From: Malurus cyaneus samueli
Lineage: Eukaryota > Chordata > Aves > Passeriformes > Maluridae
Reading direction: 5' to 3'
NCBI GenBank assembly: GCA_009741485.1
Contig: CM019216.1
Location: 50,173,792 to 50,237,791 of the forward strand
Length of the DNA: 64,000 nt
Shown here: one piece after another, positions 11,405 to 25,122 of the stretch
Layout: each line of letters starts with the position of its first letter
Position numbering within the stretch: the first letter of the stretch is position 1
Position numbers and translations under genes: made by a program
Notes under the pieces: model-generated
What the model saw: only the letters and a program-made list of their open reading frames with translations
Databases searched by the model: none
Told to the model about the DNA's origin: nothing

Positions 11405-14400
11405 GTAAGTGAGCAAACCCGTGGTGCAGAATTGCCTTTGCAGCAAGCCAGAGCTTTGTTCTGGGCTCCCTCTGTCCTTTTTCAGGTATCTACAGGAGGA
11501 TTGCCTCATGAAAGCTACACTAAAATTTTCTTATCTACTTTGGCTAATTGATCTTCCTTTAAAAGTTAGAAATTGCTCCCTTGCTAATTTGTGATGAATA
11601 AATGAATAAGTGCTAGAAAATGCAATACTCAAGATAATGAGTGTGTGTTATAAAGGTATTCTCATAATTGAGGCTAGAGCAGAACTCAAGTACAATGTAG
11701 CCACAAGGGAGCTGCAAAAAGTCCTATGCTCATATATTATGTTGGTATAAATGTGTTACAGTGCCTTTCTTGCTCCACTATGGAATTTATTGATTCCTTA
11801 TTTAATGTTACATGAGTTTTAGGCAATTTGTGAAAGATAGAATAATTTAAAAGCAATATAGTTATTGCAGCATAAATTTTATTGGTTGCTTTATGCTAAT
11901 GAGCCTTTCCACGATGCCTCTGCATGTGTTCCCAACAGATGATACTTTAGCACTTGAGCCTTGTTTGTTGTTTTGCTGAGAAGCTCCTAATGATATTTGG
12001 CATCATACTGTAGTAGTGCTCTGAGCAGGTTTGTGTTTCCTGATTGTTCTTTTGAAAAGCTGGAAATATTCCATAAAACCATTTTTCTGCGCTTCGTCTG
12101 GCCTTTAGGATGGTTTAGTGAGGATTTCAGTCAGTGTAGTTGAATTTGGGGGTTTTCTTTTTCTTCTTGCTTCTTCACTTTATCATTTTGGATTCGTCTT
12201 GAGTTTATTTTGAAGGAGGAAATTCCTTTCTGAAACATTACTAGATACAAACATCACGATCTTTCATCCACAGAAAGACTTTTTAAGAATACTTCCAAAT
12301 CTCAGGTATTTAAAGAAATATCCTTTTTATCAGAAAATTATAATGCTGTCTTAACTGCCGGTTTTTCAGAGCTTTACCCGTTTCATGAGTGTTTTCTGCT
12401 ACGACTTGATTGTGTGTTCTGTCTCTTAATATCTAAAAAGGACATTCAAGTCACAAAGAACAAGATCAACCAAGCTTCTCAGCTTTGCAAATCAGCAAAT
12501 ATATTGAAAAAACACTTTTTATGTTATTAACTGGCAGCATGAAGAGCTGAAAATATTCCATCTGTTTGTTGTTTTTTTGGGGGGGGCTTAGGGACTTTTG
12601 GTTGCCCAGAAATATGTGTATCAGATCAGAAAAAGAGCAGGGCTCTTCACCTGGGTGTTTATGGCACCATGCTGCAATAATTTAGAGAATATTCTCCACA
12701 TTGTGTTCCCAAGATCATTTTAATATCTTATCTAAAAGCTAATATAAACTCAGGAAATGGGTGTTGCTGAAGTGCTGTTCAGGTGAGAAATGTGTGGACT
12801 GTGGGTAGTTTGTGTATGACAGAATCATGGAATGGTTTGGGTTGGAAGGGACCTTAAAGATCATCAAACTCCAACCCTCCTGCCAGAAGCAGGGGCACCT
12901 TCCACTAGACCAGGTTGCTCAAAGCCCCATCCAACCTGGCCACAAATGCTTAAAGGGACTGGGACATCTACTACTTCACTGGCCAGCCTGTCCCAGGGTC
13001 TCACCACCCTCTGAGTAAAGAATTTCCTCCTAACATCTGATCCACATCTCCCCTCTTTTAGTTTAAAACCATTCCCTGGTGTCTTATCTCCATCTTTTCT
13101 TAAAAGCTCCCTGTAGGTGTCCTAGGCGTGCACTCAAATTGCTGAGCTGCCTGAGGGAGGGCAAGCAAAGTGCCCATACCTCATGCACTCATGCAGCCTG
13201 CAGGGCTGTGGGTGTTGTCACAGCCTTTTGTGTCATGCTCACATTAAAGTGATCATGAGACTCTCTTGTTTCATAAATCTCATGGGAGATAAGAGAATAA
13301 TGCCTAGTCTGAATTTAATAAATGCACCTAATTATGAGATAGTCATCCAACTTCTTAGTGCTGTTGAGAAAGGAGTCAGACCTGCCTGTGTACAAGCACA
13401 GAAGTGCTTGTGTTTTATAGAGCTTAGCTCAGATCTCTCTAGATCATGGAAGAGATACCTATTTCTGTTTGCTAAAGCCATCAACAACTTTGGTAGCTGT
13501 ATATAGTAAATACATGGTCGGATGACTCTGCCTCTCACACATGTTAAACCTGAAGGAAAACGCTATTGGAGAGAGGGCAGGGAGGGAGATGTTTCAAATG
13601 TTTGTGTAAGTCTGTCTGTGCATTTCCATTCTCCGGTGCTGATGGAGGATGCCCAAAAAATTGGGTGAGACTAAATGCCTACCTTCTAGAGTGGCATAGA
13701 TCCATTCCACAAAGCTGCAGTGTTAGGTGAAAATGAGAGTGTCAGACCTTAGATTTGCATCTTGTGCAGATCAGTTAAAGCCCTTCAAGATGCTATTAAA
13801 GAAAAAGTTTACCTGCAGCTATTGTATGGTAGTCAAGTAATCATCATCTGTGTGAAATGCAGATACTAATGAGCTATCTTATTAGCTTTCTGTGTCATGA
13901 CTTGCATGATAGTATTTTGAATGGTATAATGCAATTATTTTTATTTATGAAATCGTATAAAACTCCACTAAAGTTTTAAATACTGTGTTTACACTGCTGT
14001 ACAATCAGCAGTCAGCTTCTAACATGATGCGGTGGGGAAGAAAAAAAAAGAACAGAGAGAATGAATTGTTCCTAGCATGGATCTATTTTTATGGAGTTGA
14101 AAATGTGTTGGATAATGAGTTTGTGAGTAGATCAATTTGTTTGCATTTTTTTGCAAAGGCATAATTTTATATACTCATTCAAGCAGTATTGATTTAATGC
14201 ATTATAAGCAAGTTAGATGAGGATGCTGAGTGTACTGTACTAAAAAGGAGGCATGGACTCACCATGAGCCCCCTCTGTGCTTTTCTCATCCTCTTCCACA
14301 AAAAGCTGAAAGTGTTTTACAGATTTGCACCATCTTAACATTTAGTTCTGTTTTTTCCTCTATCTACCTTTTTTGCTTGTGTTACCTGCCTGTGCAGGTG

Positions 14401-15075
14401 TGTGATATCCTAACATTTCAACTAAATACTGCTTTGCACAGTGCCCATAGGTACACACTACAATCAGTAGTAAAGTGACTTAGTAAAGATAATCTAGTGT
14501 CTTCAATGAAACACCTCTCCCTGATCATGAAGGAGGCAGGTTTTAGGGATTTTTTTCTCCATAGACTGGTGCTTTTTCTTTGATACACCACTGAGATCGT
14601 CTGATGCTGCCTTTTTGGAAGATTCTGCAGAGCTATGACTTGGGTTCCTTTCTCCCTCTTTATGTCTTAACTTGAGTAAACTCTTCGTGGCTTATCTCCT
14701 TTAATTCAAAATAAAATTAAATTAGTCTGGAAAGGCTGGATGTTCATTAGCTTGGTTTCTAAATCTTTTGTTTCACATCCTTCCCAGTGCTTCCTTTTCC
14801 ACTGTGAATGACAGCACCATTCAATCACACAGGCTACAGCGTGGGCATTGGTCCCTCCATCCCTTTGGATACAGCCCTTAGAGCCTTTGTTCAGACTGTG
14901 CAGGTATCACAGCAAGGCATTTGCAAAAATTGTTATAGAAAGGAGGGACCTCTCCCTTGCCATTTAATGTAAATGCCATTTACATTAAGAGTGGAACTTC
15001 TTGGGCCCTTCTGTACTGCTGATTGAAGTGATGCAACAGAGTAGAAAAAACATTCTTTATTTGCTTTTGTTTTAG
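11405..15075. other. LAMA2 intron F/G, carries an inverted CR1 copy
   Basis: About 3.7 kb. The main feature is the CR1 copy at about 12818-13125. The rest is AT-rich sequence without recognisable genes. The acceptor TTTTGTTTTAG ends at 15075. Confidence 0.85.
12818..13125 (-). mobile_element. CR1 LINE fragment, 3' end, inverted
   Basis: On the + strand the element begins with AGAATCATGGAATGGTTTGG and continues GTTGGAAGGGACCTTAAAGATCATC..., the reverse complement of the 3' end of avian CR1 elements (normally ...AACCATTCTATGATTCTATG). Blocks such as CCACTAGACCAGGTTGCTCA and the TTTCCTCCTAACATCTGATC region also fit. Only the 3' untranslated part is present, as is usual for 5'-truncated CR1 copies, and bases near 13090 look internally deleted. 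Dead copy with no reverse transcriptase frame. Confidence 0.92.
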
Positions 15076-15162
15076 TTTTAGCCCTACTTGTGTTGCTGAA
15101 GGACCTGGTGATTACCGGTGTACTGCCTGCCCACCTGGATATGAAGGCCAGTACTGTGAAAG
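15076..15162 (+). CDS. LAMA2: LAMA2 exon G: LE repeat segment
   Basis: 87 nt, phase 2 in and phase 2 out. The first T completes AAT (Asn), giving NFSPTCVAEG, then DYRCTACPPGYEGQYCER. The donor is AG|GTAGGG at 15163. This short exon supplies the loop and the C-terminal half of an LE repeat; NFSPxCVAEG and YRCTACPxGYEGQYCER match mammalian alpha-2 as recalled. Without the splice the frame terminates only later, so the exon boundary rests on homology and phase. Confidence 0.95.
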
Positions 15163-16017
15163 GTAGGGTGAATAGAAAAAACAGAAAGAGGGACAATGAA
15201 ATGAGGAAAAGGCATGAAGGAGATAAATGTTTTCCCATATTACAAGTGTGTACTTACTACTGTTTAAATACATGCCTTTGGATAATTTATTTCTTCTTTA
15301 TATGCAGTTAAAATTCAGCCAACATAAACAGTTTTTATATGCAACACTGTACATTTATAATCGATGTTATTTATATCACAGTTTTTGTCCTAGTCTTACT
15401 TTCTGATGTGTGAGGGGGTATTTTCCTCCAGGGCTCAAAAGTTAAATGGAAAAATACTAAATTTATCTAAAATTAGCTTACATGCTAATAGTGTATCTTG
15501 ATGTCACTCATATCCTTTGTTTTAGTTGAGCCCTCATGGGCATTGGCTGTGAAAGACAGTTACATACAAATATTTTAATGCTGAATTGTGAGTTAATAAT
15601 CTAAACAGCCTCTCTTGTCCCATCCATCACAACCGTGAGGGATTAAGATAATCAAAATTGGCAAAATCCACCAGGATCTTTCATGTCTGACACAAAACAC
15701 AGGTGGCTAGGTCTATAGGCCAAATGATGGTGGAGGAATTTTTTTGTTGTGGTATAATACAAGTTTAACTGAGAGGTGTTAAGGAAGTGGAATCACTTTC
15801 ACATACCCCCTCCATCCAGACTGTTCTGTGTCCTGATTTAGAATTCGGTTTGTTGGACAGTTTGCAATATTTCTCTCTTGATCATGAAGCAACAAAGGTT
15901 TAATTTTTTTTAATAGTTCATGAATATTTATATAAATGACATTTATAATACTCCCAAGTATTCTTTGTGCAGTACGTCTCAGCTGTACAAATCCTGTTTT
16001 GTATTTGCAATGTCTAG
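15163..16017. other. LAMA2 intron G/H
   Basis: 855-nt intron ending in TGCAATGTCTAG. The polypyrimidine tract just before the acceptor is weak. Nothing else was recognised. Confidence 0.85.
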
Positions 16018-16211
16018 ATGTTCTTCTGGCTACACGGGAAACCCACAGATTCCAGGAGGGTCCTGCCAGCCATGTGAGTGTGATCCATATGGTTCCCTGC
16101 CTGTCCCCTGTGACCCTGTCACTGGACAGTGCAAGTGCAAGCCTGGATTCACGGGGTGGAAGTGTGCTGGCTGTGAACATCGGCATGCACGTGATGGCAT
16201 GAAATGCATCT
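16018..16211 (+). CDS. LAMA2: LAMA2 exon H: last LE repeats before the coiled coil
   Basis: 194 nt, phase 2 in and phase 1 out. Encodes RCSSGYTGNPQIPGGSC, then CECDPYGSLPVPCDPVTGQC, then CKCKPGFTGWKCAGC and HARDGMKCI. These are the final LE modules. The donor is GTACGT at 16212, with a T rather than G just before it. This choice is required because the leftover T joins CT of exon I to give Ser followed by CDDEC. A second GT lies four bases downstream at 16216 but would shift the frame. Confidence 0.93.
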
Positions 16212-19200
16212 GTACGTATACTAACGGAATTGTGGATAACTTTTGATTGTTTGTCAAACCTTCTTGTGTAACAGTGAGTGGTGTGGGTTTCTTTGAAAAT
16301 AATTGCCAGGTTTCTTACTACTTTGGCATCTGGTTCAGGTATTTTTACAAGCCTTGAGATGTTAAGAAAACTCTGAACAATTTTTAATCAACCATTTATC
16401 ACTGAAAATTGGCAACAAAACTTTGAAGGATTGTTTTTTGACCTTTTGGAGTCTGTAGTTTTGCTAAACGTTGTAGCTGCTGGTGTGACAATATTTGGTC
16501 TTAGTGAACTTTTTTAGTGTTGTCCTAAATGTTTAACCAGTAATTGCATACTATGAGGCACACACAAAATTTTTACTAAGGGTTACTTGATCATGTTGGT
16601 TTAAGAACCATCTACTGGAATTTAAAAGATGTAAGGAATGACAATGCATCATATCCAGCAAATAATGATCCTTCATAATCCTGATTTTGTTTAAAATAGA
16701 AAACTAATAACCTAAATCACCATTTTGTGTTTACAGTACTAGTATCTTTGTCCTACCCTCAATTTTGACATGTACAAAGTGATTATCCTGTATTTTTGTT
16801 TGGAATCTTTTTTCATGAAATTGGATAGTGCTTGTTTTGAGCCACAATCTCGTATCACATAATGCTGTACGCTTATATCTTTCAAAAAAAAAGTAGCAAA
16901 GTCTTTCTAGAACACTTGATCAGCCCTGACTGAAGGAAGGCATCTTCCTCTTTTCCATCTCTCCAGATGTGGAAGGAGTAACTTTATCATGATTTTTTTT
17001 CCCCATCAATGCCATGGTTGTTAAATTTAAAGTCGAATATTAGTAGAATTCCAGTAAATCCAGAACATATAATATTTAATAATCTGTGCATATTTGAATA
17101 TATTGGCAAGGCACAGTGAACTGGTTTAAATGTTTTATCTTTAACTGGAGCTTTTTCATAGAGTGGAGTGTCTATGTGAGAGACGTAACATCCAGAAAAG
17201 TAGGTACCATCTACATTTTTTTTTTCATTTGCTTCTCTAAAGAATTCATTTCTTTTGTACTTCAATACCCAGAGGCATACAGGTCTCTACTGTGAAAATC
17301 AAATGGTAACGTAAAAAACAATTGCAAACATTTTAAAAGCAAATCAAAAAAATAAAATAAGAAGTGTTTAAAATGTCTGAAGATATCATATAAGTCAAGA
17401 ATGGAATGCATGGCTTCTTTGAGTGGTTAAAGAGGAAGATATTAGGCACATAGGGTGAGGAACTACATGGGAAAGAATATTTTTTCACTCAACTTAATAG
17501 TTGTGAGCAGCTCTCAGTCAGTCAACCAGGACTCAGCAGAACTAAGCTTTGAAGTCTGTTGAAATCAGTGCTTTTACATTAGTCCTGAATCCCAGGTAGA
17601 GATTATAGATTACTGGGAATGTGGACATACCTGCTTCTATTTCTTTATTATTAACAATATGGCATTGATTCATTGATTAAAAGCTTAGTGTACTTAAGGA
17701 AGATAAACTTCTAATGTCCTTCAGTGGGATGTAGTTTAGGACTTAATTCTGAACTTGGTATCTGAAGCGCTATTTTGAACAAAGTGATTGCAAGTAGAGT
17801 CAGTAGTCCCTTTGCTGAAATAACTACATTTTGAGTTCCATTTAGTGGCCTATGTGTCAAGGAGAATTGTAATTGCGAGTTAAGTCCATAAGTGCTGCAG
17901 CTACAAAATTTTAAAATAAGAATTGTGTTTTCCAGAGTGTCATCTAAATGAAAATGACTTCGTTTTTCAGTATCCTGAATAGCTCTTACATTATTGCCAG
18001 TATTACCCCATTTTTGCAATCTCAAGCATGACTTAGTATGTTTTTTATTAGTCTTTTACCTTATCAGTATTCTGAAAATTCTTTTGGGTATCCAGGATGA
18101 CAGAGTTTCATTGTACAAAACAGCCTAAGTGCGAGTTATCATTTATAATGGTTTTCCAATTTGTTAATCAGGCTATTTCATTGTGTGGATAATGAGGTTA
18201 AAAATCCTCTCTGTGAATGGAAAAAGCTGTTTGCAGGCAAATGAAATTTTCCACCTTTTTGCTTTGAAAGATGTTATTTGCTATTATCTCTGATTTAACT
18301 GCAACTTATTTGAATGCAGGTGTTGAAATATATCTACGCTATCTTTAGTGACATTTTTCTTCTAACTAGGTAATCAGTTTTCACTATTAAAAGAGTGTGC
18401 ATATGCATGTTTAATTTGACCACTACAAGTGAGGGATCAAATAAGACTTCTTTTCTTTAGTCATAAAGATTAGAACCACCTATAGGAACAGAAGAGAGGT
18501 TCTTTAAATCTCCCCTATCACAGGAAATAGTGTTTTACTGTTGATACCGTATCAATAACAACTGTGTCATAAATTGCAAAAATTGCAGTTAAATATTTCA
18601 GTAAACACTTTATATGCCTTTTAGCTCTTACTACATGATCTTCCTCCTGTTTAAAGGTTCCTCAAAATGCATATTACTCCAAATCTGCCTTAGGTAATGC
18701 AGTGCAATACCCCTGACATGGTAGAAAATAAACCAGATCAAACACCTGCCCACCTGTGGTGGACACAGGGCTGTGGCAAAGGGAGTGTGGCAAGCATAGA
18801 TTTGGTGGGAATTTGGCCATGGTTTACATTGTCTAGTATGTCACAGGCTTCAAAATGCAGCTCTTGGTAGGGATTCATTGCTGCAGCCCCTCATGTGCTT
18901 TGATATTTCTTGTCCTGTCAAAGAACCATTAGAAACAAGGTTCTTGCCCCACTTTGGGGCAACTTTGGAGCTTTTCTTCCTTACACTCAGAATACTGTTG
19001 CAATCTGAGTTTCATGCAGCTGAGAATTTGGTTCTGTATACAATATATTTTTACTTTCATATATCAACCAACTGCAATATACTCAGTAAATTCTGTTCTG
19101 GCAAACTTCAGTTGTAACAAAACCTTTAAAAACAGCGATACTCTCCATGTACAGAAACTTAGCGTCAAGAGCAGAATCCTGCTTGCATGCAATACTTGAT

Positions 19201-22200
19201 ATGAGCTGAATGCATGTACCTACTTTTGCTCATTTGCAGTTCCTTTTCAACTACTGCAATTGCATTGTACCTGTCAGAATTGTGAAGAACCCCTAGATGG
19301 GTGGTAAAGTGGTCTAACTTAAAGAAAATACATGCAAATACAGTCACCCATGTTTGAAAAAGTGTATTTTAAAATAGTATAAGACATAGTGTGTTTAAGC
19401 TCTCCTGTTAGTATGGTATAGTTAATGTTTAAGAAAGGGAAATTTTATTTTGAATGTTTAACAAAGAATAACCATGAGAATGATTTTTTTTGCAAATTCT
19501 GTAAAAGGTCACCACACAGTATGACCTGTAAAATCAAATAGTGTATATTTAAATCAGATTAGAGAGGTATTTTAGCCAAAATATGCATTCTTCCTTAAAT
19601 ATAATATTTTGATTTTAACATAGCCCATTTTCAGTGAAAAGGTTGGGGGGAGAAGGAAAGAAGCGTGCATGTTCACTAAATTGATCTATTTCTGATGTAG
19701 TTGAAAATCTGTTTTACCGGTTCTTACTGGGTTTTTTTTCATAATGTGTTATTTTTTAGTTGCTTAGTGCATGTCACTTTTCAGTGCTGTGTTATAACAG
19801 TTCTATTTTAGTGAGCTACAGGTAAAATAGAAAGGGAGTGTATATATATATATATATTTAAAGCCTCTGTTCAAAGGGGAAGATTTCACTTAATGCTAAA
19901 TAAAAGTGATAAGATAATTACAGGTGCATGGCACAGACACAATCCCATTCCCATTATATCCAAAAAGTAGATTTTTTAAAAAATAAATAATATGAGAGTA
20001 TTGTCTACTACACATCATAAAAATTCTATTTCTTTTTTATTAGTATGGCTAGTAGCTGGATTTTTTCCCCAGCTAAAGTAACCATCCAGGTTGTCCTTTA
20101 CAGATATTCATAACACTCTGTTGATGAATACTTTCTTATAAATTTTGTAAATTCACTTTCTCTTCTCTTTTGAAAAGGTCAGTAGCCAATTTAAAAAACA
20201 GTGTGATGATTGCAAATTAATTTTAATAATGCTGCCAGCATTTTTGTATACTGTCAAGTATGACAAAAGTTCTCCTGAATCTTCTCTCAGATTTTGAACC
20301 AAGCCTGTGGCAAATGTGCATTTTCTTAGAACTGGTAATCCTCTTGTGTGTTTTTTGTTACGCCTTGTGATGTTCCACTTCAGTTGCAGAGTTTGTAGTA
20401 CATAAAATGAAGAAACTTAGATTGAAATGTTATTGGAACACTGACTGTGCTCACTACTGTGCCGTATTTAGGGAACAAAACGATCCTGGTGAGAACTTCA
20501 AGGCTTTGTTGTTGTCTGGCTCTATATATTATATGGCAAGTCAGATCTCACCTTCTGAATGATTTCAGGGTATGTGGCATAACCTCATGGAGACTTAAAA
20601 AAAAAGTCCTCAATATTATGAGCTTTGTTGCAACACAAACTACAAAACTTTTCCTTGAATGTATGCTCCTGTCACAAATGTTGCTTGGGGTCGAGCAAAA
20701 GCCTAAATGTAAAGCAGTTGATGTGACTGAAAAGGAACCAACCATGACACAGGGAGATCAAGTAGATATTTCATTGTTAGGAGTGTGTTCTTCACTCAGT
20801 CGTGTGGGGGCAAAAAAAGAGGACCCTTAGCCTTGCTGCAGCCAACAAATTTTCATCTTTATGAATTTAAATATTGGTAGAAGAAGAAAATTATAGAATT
20901 AGAAGAAAATTATGTAATGAGATTCTTTTGATACTAGGTCTTGGGCACCTGAGATGCTTGCAATGAGAGGGTTTTTTCCCAGCTGACAATTAGTCCTAGA
21001 CCAAGAAAAACAAGGGAACTACCAGCCACTAGTCATGGCAGAATCAGTGTTTTCCCTTTAAAAGTGTGAGTAGCTCCACAATCTCAGCCCTTCCAAATTC
21101 AGAACTAGGCAGAGATGCTGTCTCTGTCAGAGGCAGATCATGTAGATCTGTGGAACAGAGCCTCTCCCAGATCCTACACAGTATTTAATTCAGCAGGAGC
21201 TGGGAGTTTCTAATTGCAAACTTTTACAGAGTGAGCTGGAAGATTCCATGTATAACAGCACATCTATGAAGCCTTGAATAAGCTTCTGCAGCATTCTGAG
21301 TTTAGTTGTGTGTCCTTGTGTCTCAGCTGTAAGGATTAAATTTGCCTCTCTGTTGCACAACTGCTTCTCAGGCTGCATGGGCTCAGTTAGGACATTCCTG
21401 CTCAGCCTAGAAGCTGATAAGCTATCACTTGTTCTCCCTTGTTGTGATACACGAGCTCCTGCTTAGTTTAGACCCAAATTCCTCTCTTTCACCCAACTCA
21501 AGCAATCTTTAAACTCAGCTGCTACTGGTATGTATTTGAACCAACAGATGAGGATTTCTAGATAATAAAAATCAGAAATAGACCTGAGTAGGTGTTTTAG
21601 ACCCTGATCTGGATATGAATTTGCCCAGATTTTGGAGACACATTGATTTTGTAAGCTGAAACCAGCAGCAGTAGCAAGGAAGCTAAAGCTTTCAACCTTC
21701 TACTGGGGTTGTATTTTGGAGGGCACAGGAAGGCTATTTTGTGATTTGGTGTGAGACTAGTGCCAAAATGGGAAAAATGATGTGATAGCCAACAGATTAA
21801 TGAGCTAGAAGTAGTTCAGGGCTTTATTGTGAATTGACAGGAAGCTGAGAATGAAGAGTCACTGATTATCATGGGATACCACCTTGTATCAGAGATGCGT
21901 GGAAGACTAGTCATAACACAGTCTTCCAAATCTTCACAGAAATGAATGTATTAAAGCAAAATTGTGTCAGATAATCACTCAGTTGGAGGAACACATTGGG
22001 ACTCAGACATATTTCTTTTATTGTACATTATCTCTCTTTGTAAGATGGAATAAATGTTTAGATGTCTGTAAACTTAAAAGAATTTCTTTTGGCATGCATA
22101 TTTTGGACATCTTACAAGAGGTAAGTCAGAATCCTCAGAGACTTAGTGTGCATGGAAAAGTGTGATGAAAATGGAAAATGCAGTAATTTGCATTAATTGC

Positions 22201-24375
22201 TTGTTGAACTATTGTAATATTGATTGCATGATTTGCCTCTTACATGCTTGCACTTCTGTAATGATCTGAATTTAGTGCTGCATTTGTTAATATTAGACAC
22301 AAATTTATCCTGACAGCTTTATAGATAGACACAGAAGTATTGTATTGCAAAATGTAATCGCGCTCTTGAAATATTTCCCATAGCTACAGTACGTTACAGA
22401 CTGCATGCTGGAGTAGCTTAGTCCTGTCTCATCTACTCACCTGTGGTCTCATTTGATGCAGTTCCTCTTTTCAACCTGATTATTGTGCAAGAGGTGTTAA
22501 TTTATACTGAATGCTCACTTATCAATTGCTTACTCATTGGGAATACTTCATCTCTTCATGGGCAGTTCATTTTTTTTCCTATTGGTGTGAATTGAATTTA
22601 TGTTTAACACCTAACAATTTTTTAGAAATTTATTACCAACCACCAGGAAAATTTTGAAGGTGAATAGATTTCACTTATTTTGTAAGTGAAGTAATATATC
22701 ATAAAAAAACCACATCAAAAACCAAACTATGAGGGCAACTCTTTTCAGGCCCAAGATCACTTATTTTCATCCTGCAAAATGCTTATCAGGTCTCCTTATC
22801 GTCTTGATCAGCTACAGAACAGGTGTTTGTTATATGAAATATTGTTTGCTGTAAAACTTGCTTTTTCTTTAATTTTCTCAGACTGCTAAGGGCAAGCACA
22901 CAGATGGCAAGAACTGGGATGGTAATAAGTTGGGGGGAAGGTTAAACTTGATGTAGAAGCATAAATCAGCATCTATCATGCCCACAGTTATTGACTGCAA
23001 TTCCAGTGCAGTTCGGTTTTTGTAACAAAATGCTGTGAAATAGGAGGAAGAAGTCTGCAAATGGAAGCAATGAAAATGCAAAAAGAACCTTAAAATAGCA
23101 GTAGTATCTAGCTTTCTGCACTCACTTCTTACTACACTAATCCAGCATCTACCTTGTCTCCTTTTCAATCATCACTTGAGTTTCATGGTGTATTGAAATG
23201 GTAGGATTTTTTTGTTTCTCCTCTGTATTTGACTCTACTCTTTGTCTTTGCTATATTGAACAGTCAGCAGAATAAAAACCATATTTAGGTAACTGTGAAA
23301 ACTTTAATGAACAGAAAAGATTTAATCTACATGAAGAATAGATTTTGGGAAAAAAAGAAGTAATTCTCTTTTGAAAACTACTTCCCCTGTTCTACAAAAA
23401 TGTACACTTTGCTTAGTGGGATTTTTTTTAGCTATTAATCTGCCTAGCTTTGCTGAAATAAATAATTACACACTTGTAAAACTTTGGGTACAACTCTCCA
23501 TGTCTCTTAACATCACTAGTGAATTCATTGTTTCACAGTTTGCTTCATCTCCTGAGATGTTTGGATTTGCCAGTCCTGTGTAGAGTCTTTATGCAGGGAA
23601 ACTGAAAGGTATTCCCACAACTCAGTTCTAAAGGATCAAGAATTCTCCTGTCTGCTGCATAAATGATGCAAGATGAGAATTTCTTGTGATAGTTAATCGA
23701 AAGCAAAGGGGAGAAAAATGCAAACTCCTTTTGATATATGCAGCACACAACAATATTTTTCATCCTGAAGGATATTTGTAAGGAAAGAAGCATACATGAA
23801 AAGCTTAAAAGCTGGTTAGTTAAATGTGGTAGGGAAAAGCATTTTTTTTAAGAAAACTGTAAGTATTTTTACCTGGATGCATTCAACTGTCTGCATTACA
23901 GGTTTGGTATGCTTGACCATGCTGTTATATGGAGATTTTTTTAGATTTTTTTTTGCATTCAAGTCCATAATTATAGTGTGTTTCTTACAGCACTCATTAA
24001 ATTTTCCAAATTGCCCCTCCGCTTTTCTCAAACTTCATCCAAATTGCCTGTCCAATTTAATATTTTATATTGGGTAGTCCATAATCGACAGCATTGATTA
24101 TTTCCTCTTTTTGTGAGGTAAGCCTATCAATTTTGATCTTTTTCTTTTATATTAAACTGTCCCAATTGCTAAGTCCTAAGCAATAGCAACATTCCTATTC
24201 CCTTGTTGTTGCTTCCATTTTCTCTCACACTACACTTTGATGGTAATATATGTTAGGTAATATATGAGGAAACCAGTGTTACCTCCCACAGGTATGTGTG
24301 CCATCCAATTTCTGAATCAAACATATGTCTCAAATGTTTAGCAGGAAGAAATGAGTTTTGTTGTTCTTTCCCCAG
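16212..24375. other. LAMA2 intron H/I (about 8.2 kb)
   Basis: The largest intron in the window, between the LE array and the coiled coil. AT-rich, with a (TA)n repeat at 19840-19858 and scattered short A/T runs. Several open frames of 60-127 codons (for example 20447-20830 on +) have no splice support or family resemblance. The acceptor TTCTTTCCCCAG ends at 24375. Confidence 0.82.
19840..19858. repeat. (TA)n microsatellite
   Basis: About 19 bp of alternating TA flanked by GTGTATA and ATTTA. Short simple repeat in the intron. Confidence 0.9.
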
Positions 24376-24518
24376 CTTGTGATGATGAATGCACAGGACT
24401 CCTTCTCAATGACCTGGATCGGCTAAACCAGATGATCCTGAGTGTGAACCTCAGTGGTCCACTGCCTGCTCCATATAAAATGCTGCAAGGCTTTGAGAAC
24501 ACAACACAAGAATTAAAG
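24376..24518 (+). CDS. LAMA2: LAMA2 exon I: start of domain II coiled coil
   Basis: 143 nt, phase 1 in and phase 0 out. After the split Ser codon it reads CDDECTGLLLNDLDRLNQ... to ...PYKMLQGFENTTQELK. The two cysteines of CDDEC mark the start of the coiled coil, where laminin chains are known to be linked by interchain disulfides. Sequons NLS and NTT are present. LPAPYKML and the leucine spacing match alpha-2. Donor GTATGT begins at 24519. Confidence 0.96.
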
Positions 24519-25023
24519 GTATGTTGGCAGTATTCATATACCTAAATAACAGAGCTGTACGTGAATCTGTTCAAACATACAGCTCTGAGTAGGTCCAGGG
24601 AAGATGGAAAATGCAATATTTAATTATTTCAGGCTTGCTTTGGTTGATAAATAAGTATTACAGTTCTTAATCTTTGCTTACTTTGTTAAATAAACCTTGC
24701 AGCAGTAATTTCTGAACATATGTGCAAGGAGTTATACTTCAGGCATAGAAAAGCAATGTTGCATACAAATAAAATGGTTTTCATGCTGATGGTCTATAAA
24801 GTGGTTATGTATTTTATATACTGTATGTTCCCTACCATACTTGCAAGTTATGTAAAGTTGTCAAGCTTCCTGAAAAAAGCCTGTTGGATGAGTGTGACAC
24901 GAGTCAGTGACAAAAGGGATTGCATATTGTAATGAGATGTCTGATGCTTCTTCTCTTCAATATTTGGAAGCACCGACATCCATTACATACCAATTTTTCA
25001 CTCTCCCATCTCTTTCCCAACAG
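24519..25023. other. LAMA2 intron I/J
   Basis: 505-nt intron ending in CTCTTTCCCAACAG. No features seen. Confidence 0.88.
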
Positions 25024-25122
25024 CATTTGCTTTCACCTCAGCGAGCACCAGAGAGATTTCTTCAGCTAGCACGAGAAAATCTGGATACCCTGGTGACAGA
25101 AATGGATGAGCTACTGACAAGA
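25024..25122 (+). CDS. LAMA2: LAMA2 exon J: domain II coiled coil
   Basis: 99 nt, phase 0 at both ends, 33 codons (HLLSPQRAPERF... to ...EMDELLTR). Donor GTATGT begins at 25123 after AGA. HLLSPQRAPER is a signature alpha-2 stretch. The rest, with leucines at heptad-like spacing and many acidic and basic residues, fits a coiled coil. Confidence 0.96.

Noticed and set aside
15779..16186. 135-codon minus-strand open frame over exon H
   Set aside because: Antisense shadow of a cysteine-rich LE exon; no homology or splice support, whereas the + strand matches LAMA2.
16986..17265. 92-codon minus-strand open frame in intron H/I considered as a nested gene
   Set aside because: No homology, AT-rich composition matching the intron, no promoter or poly(A) context.
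20447..20830. 127-codon plus-strand open frame in the large intron H/I
   Set aside because: No splice-bounded structure, no domain, composition like the surrounding intron.
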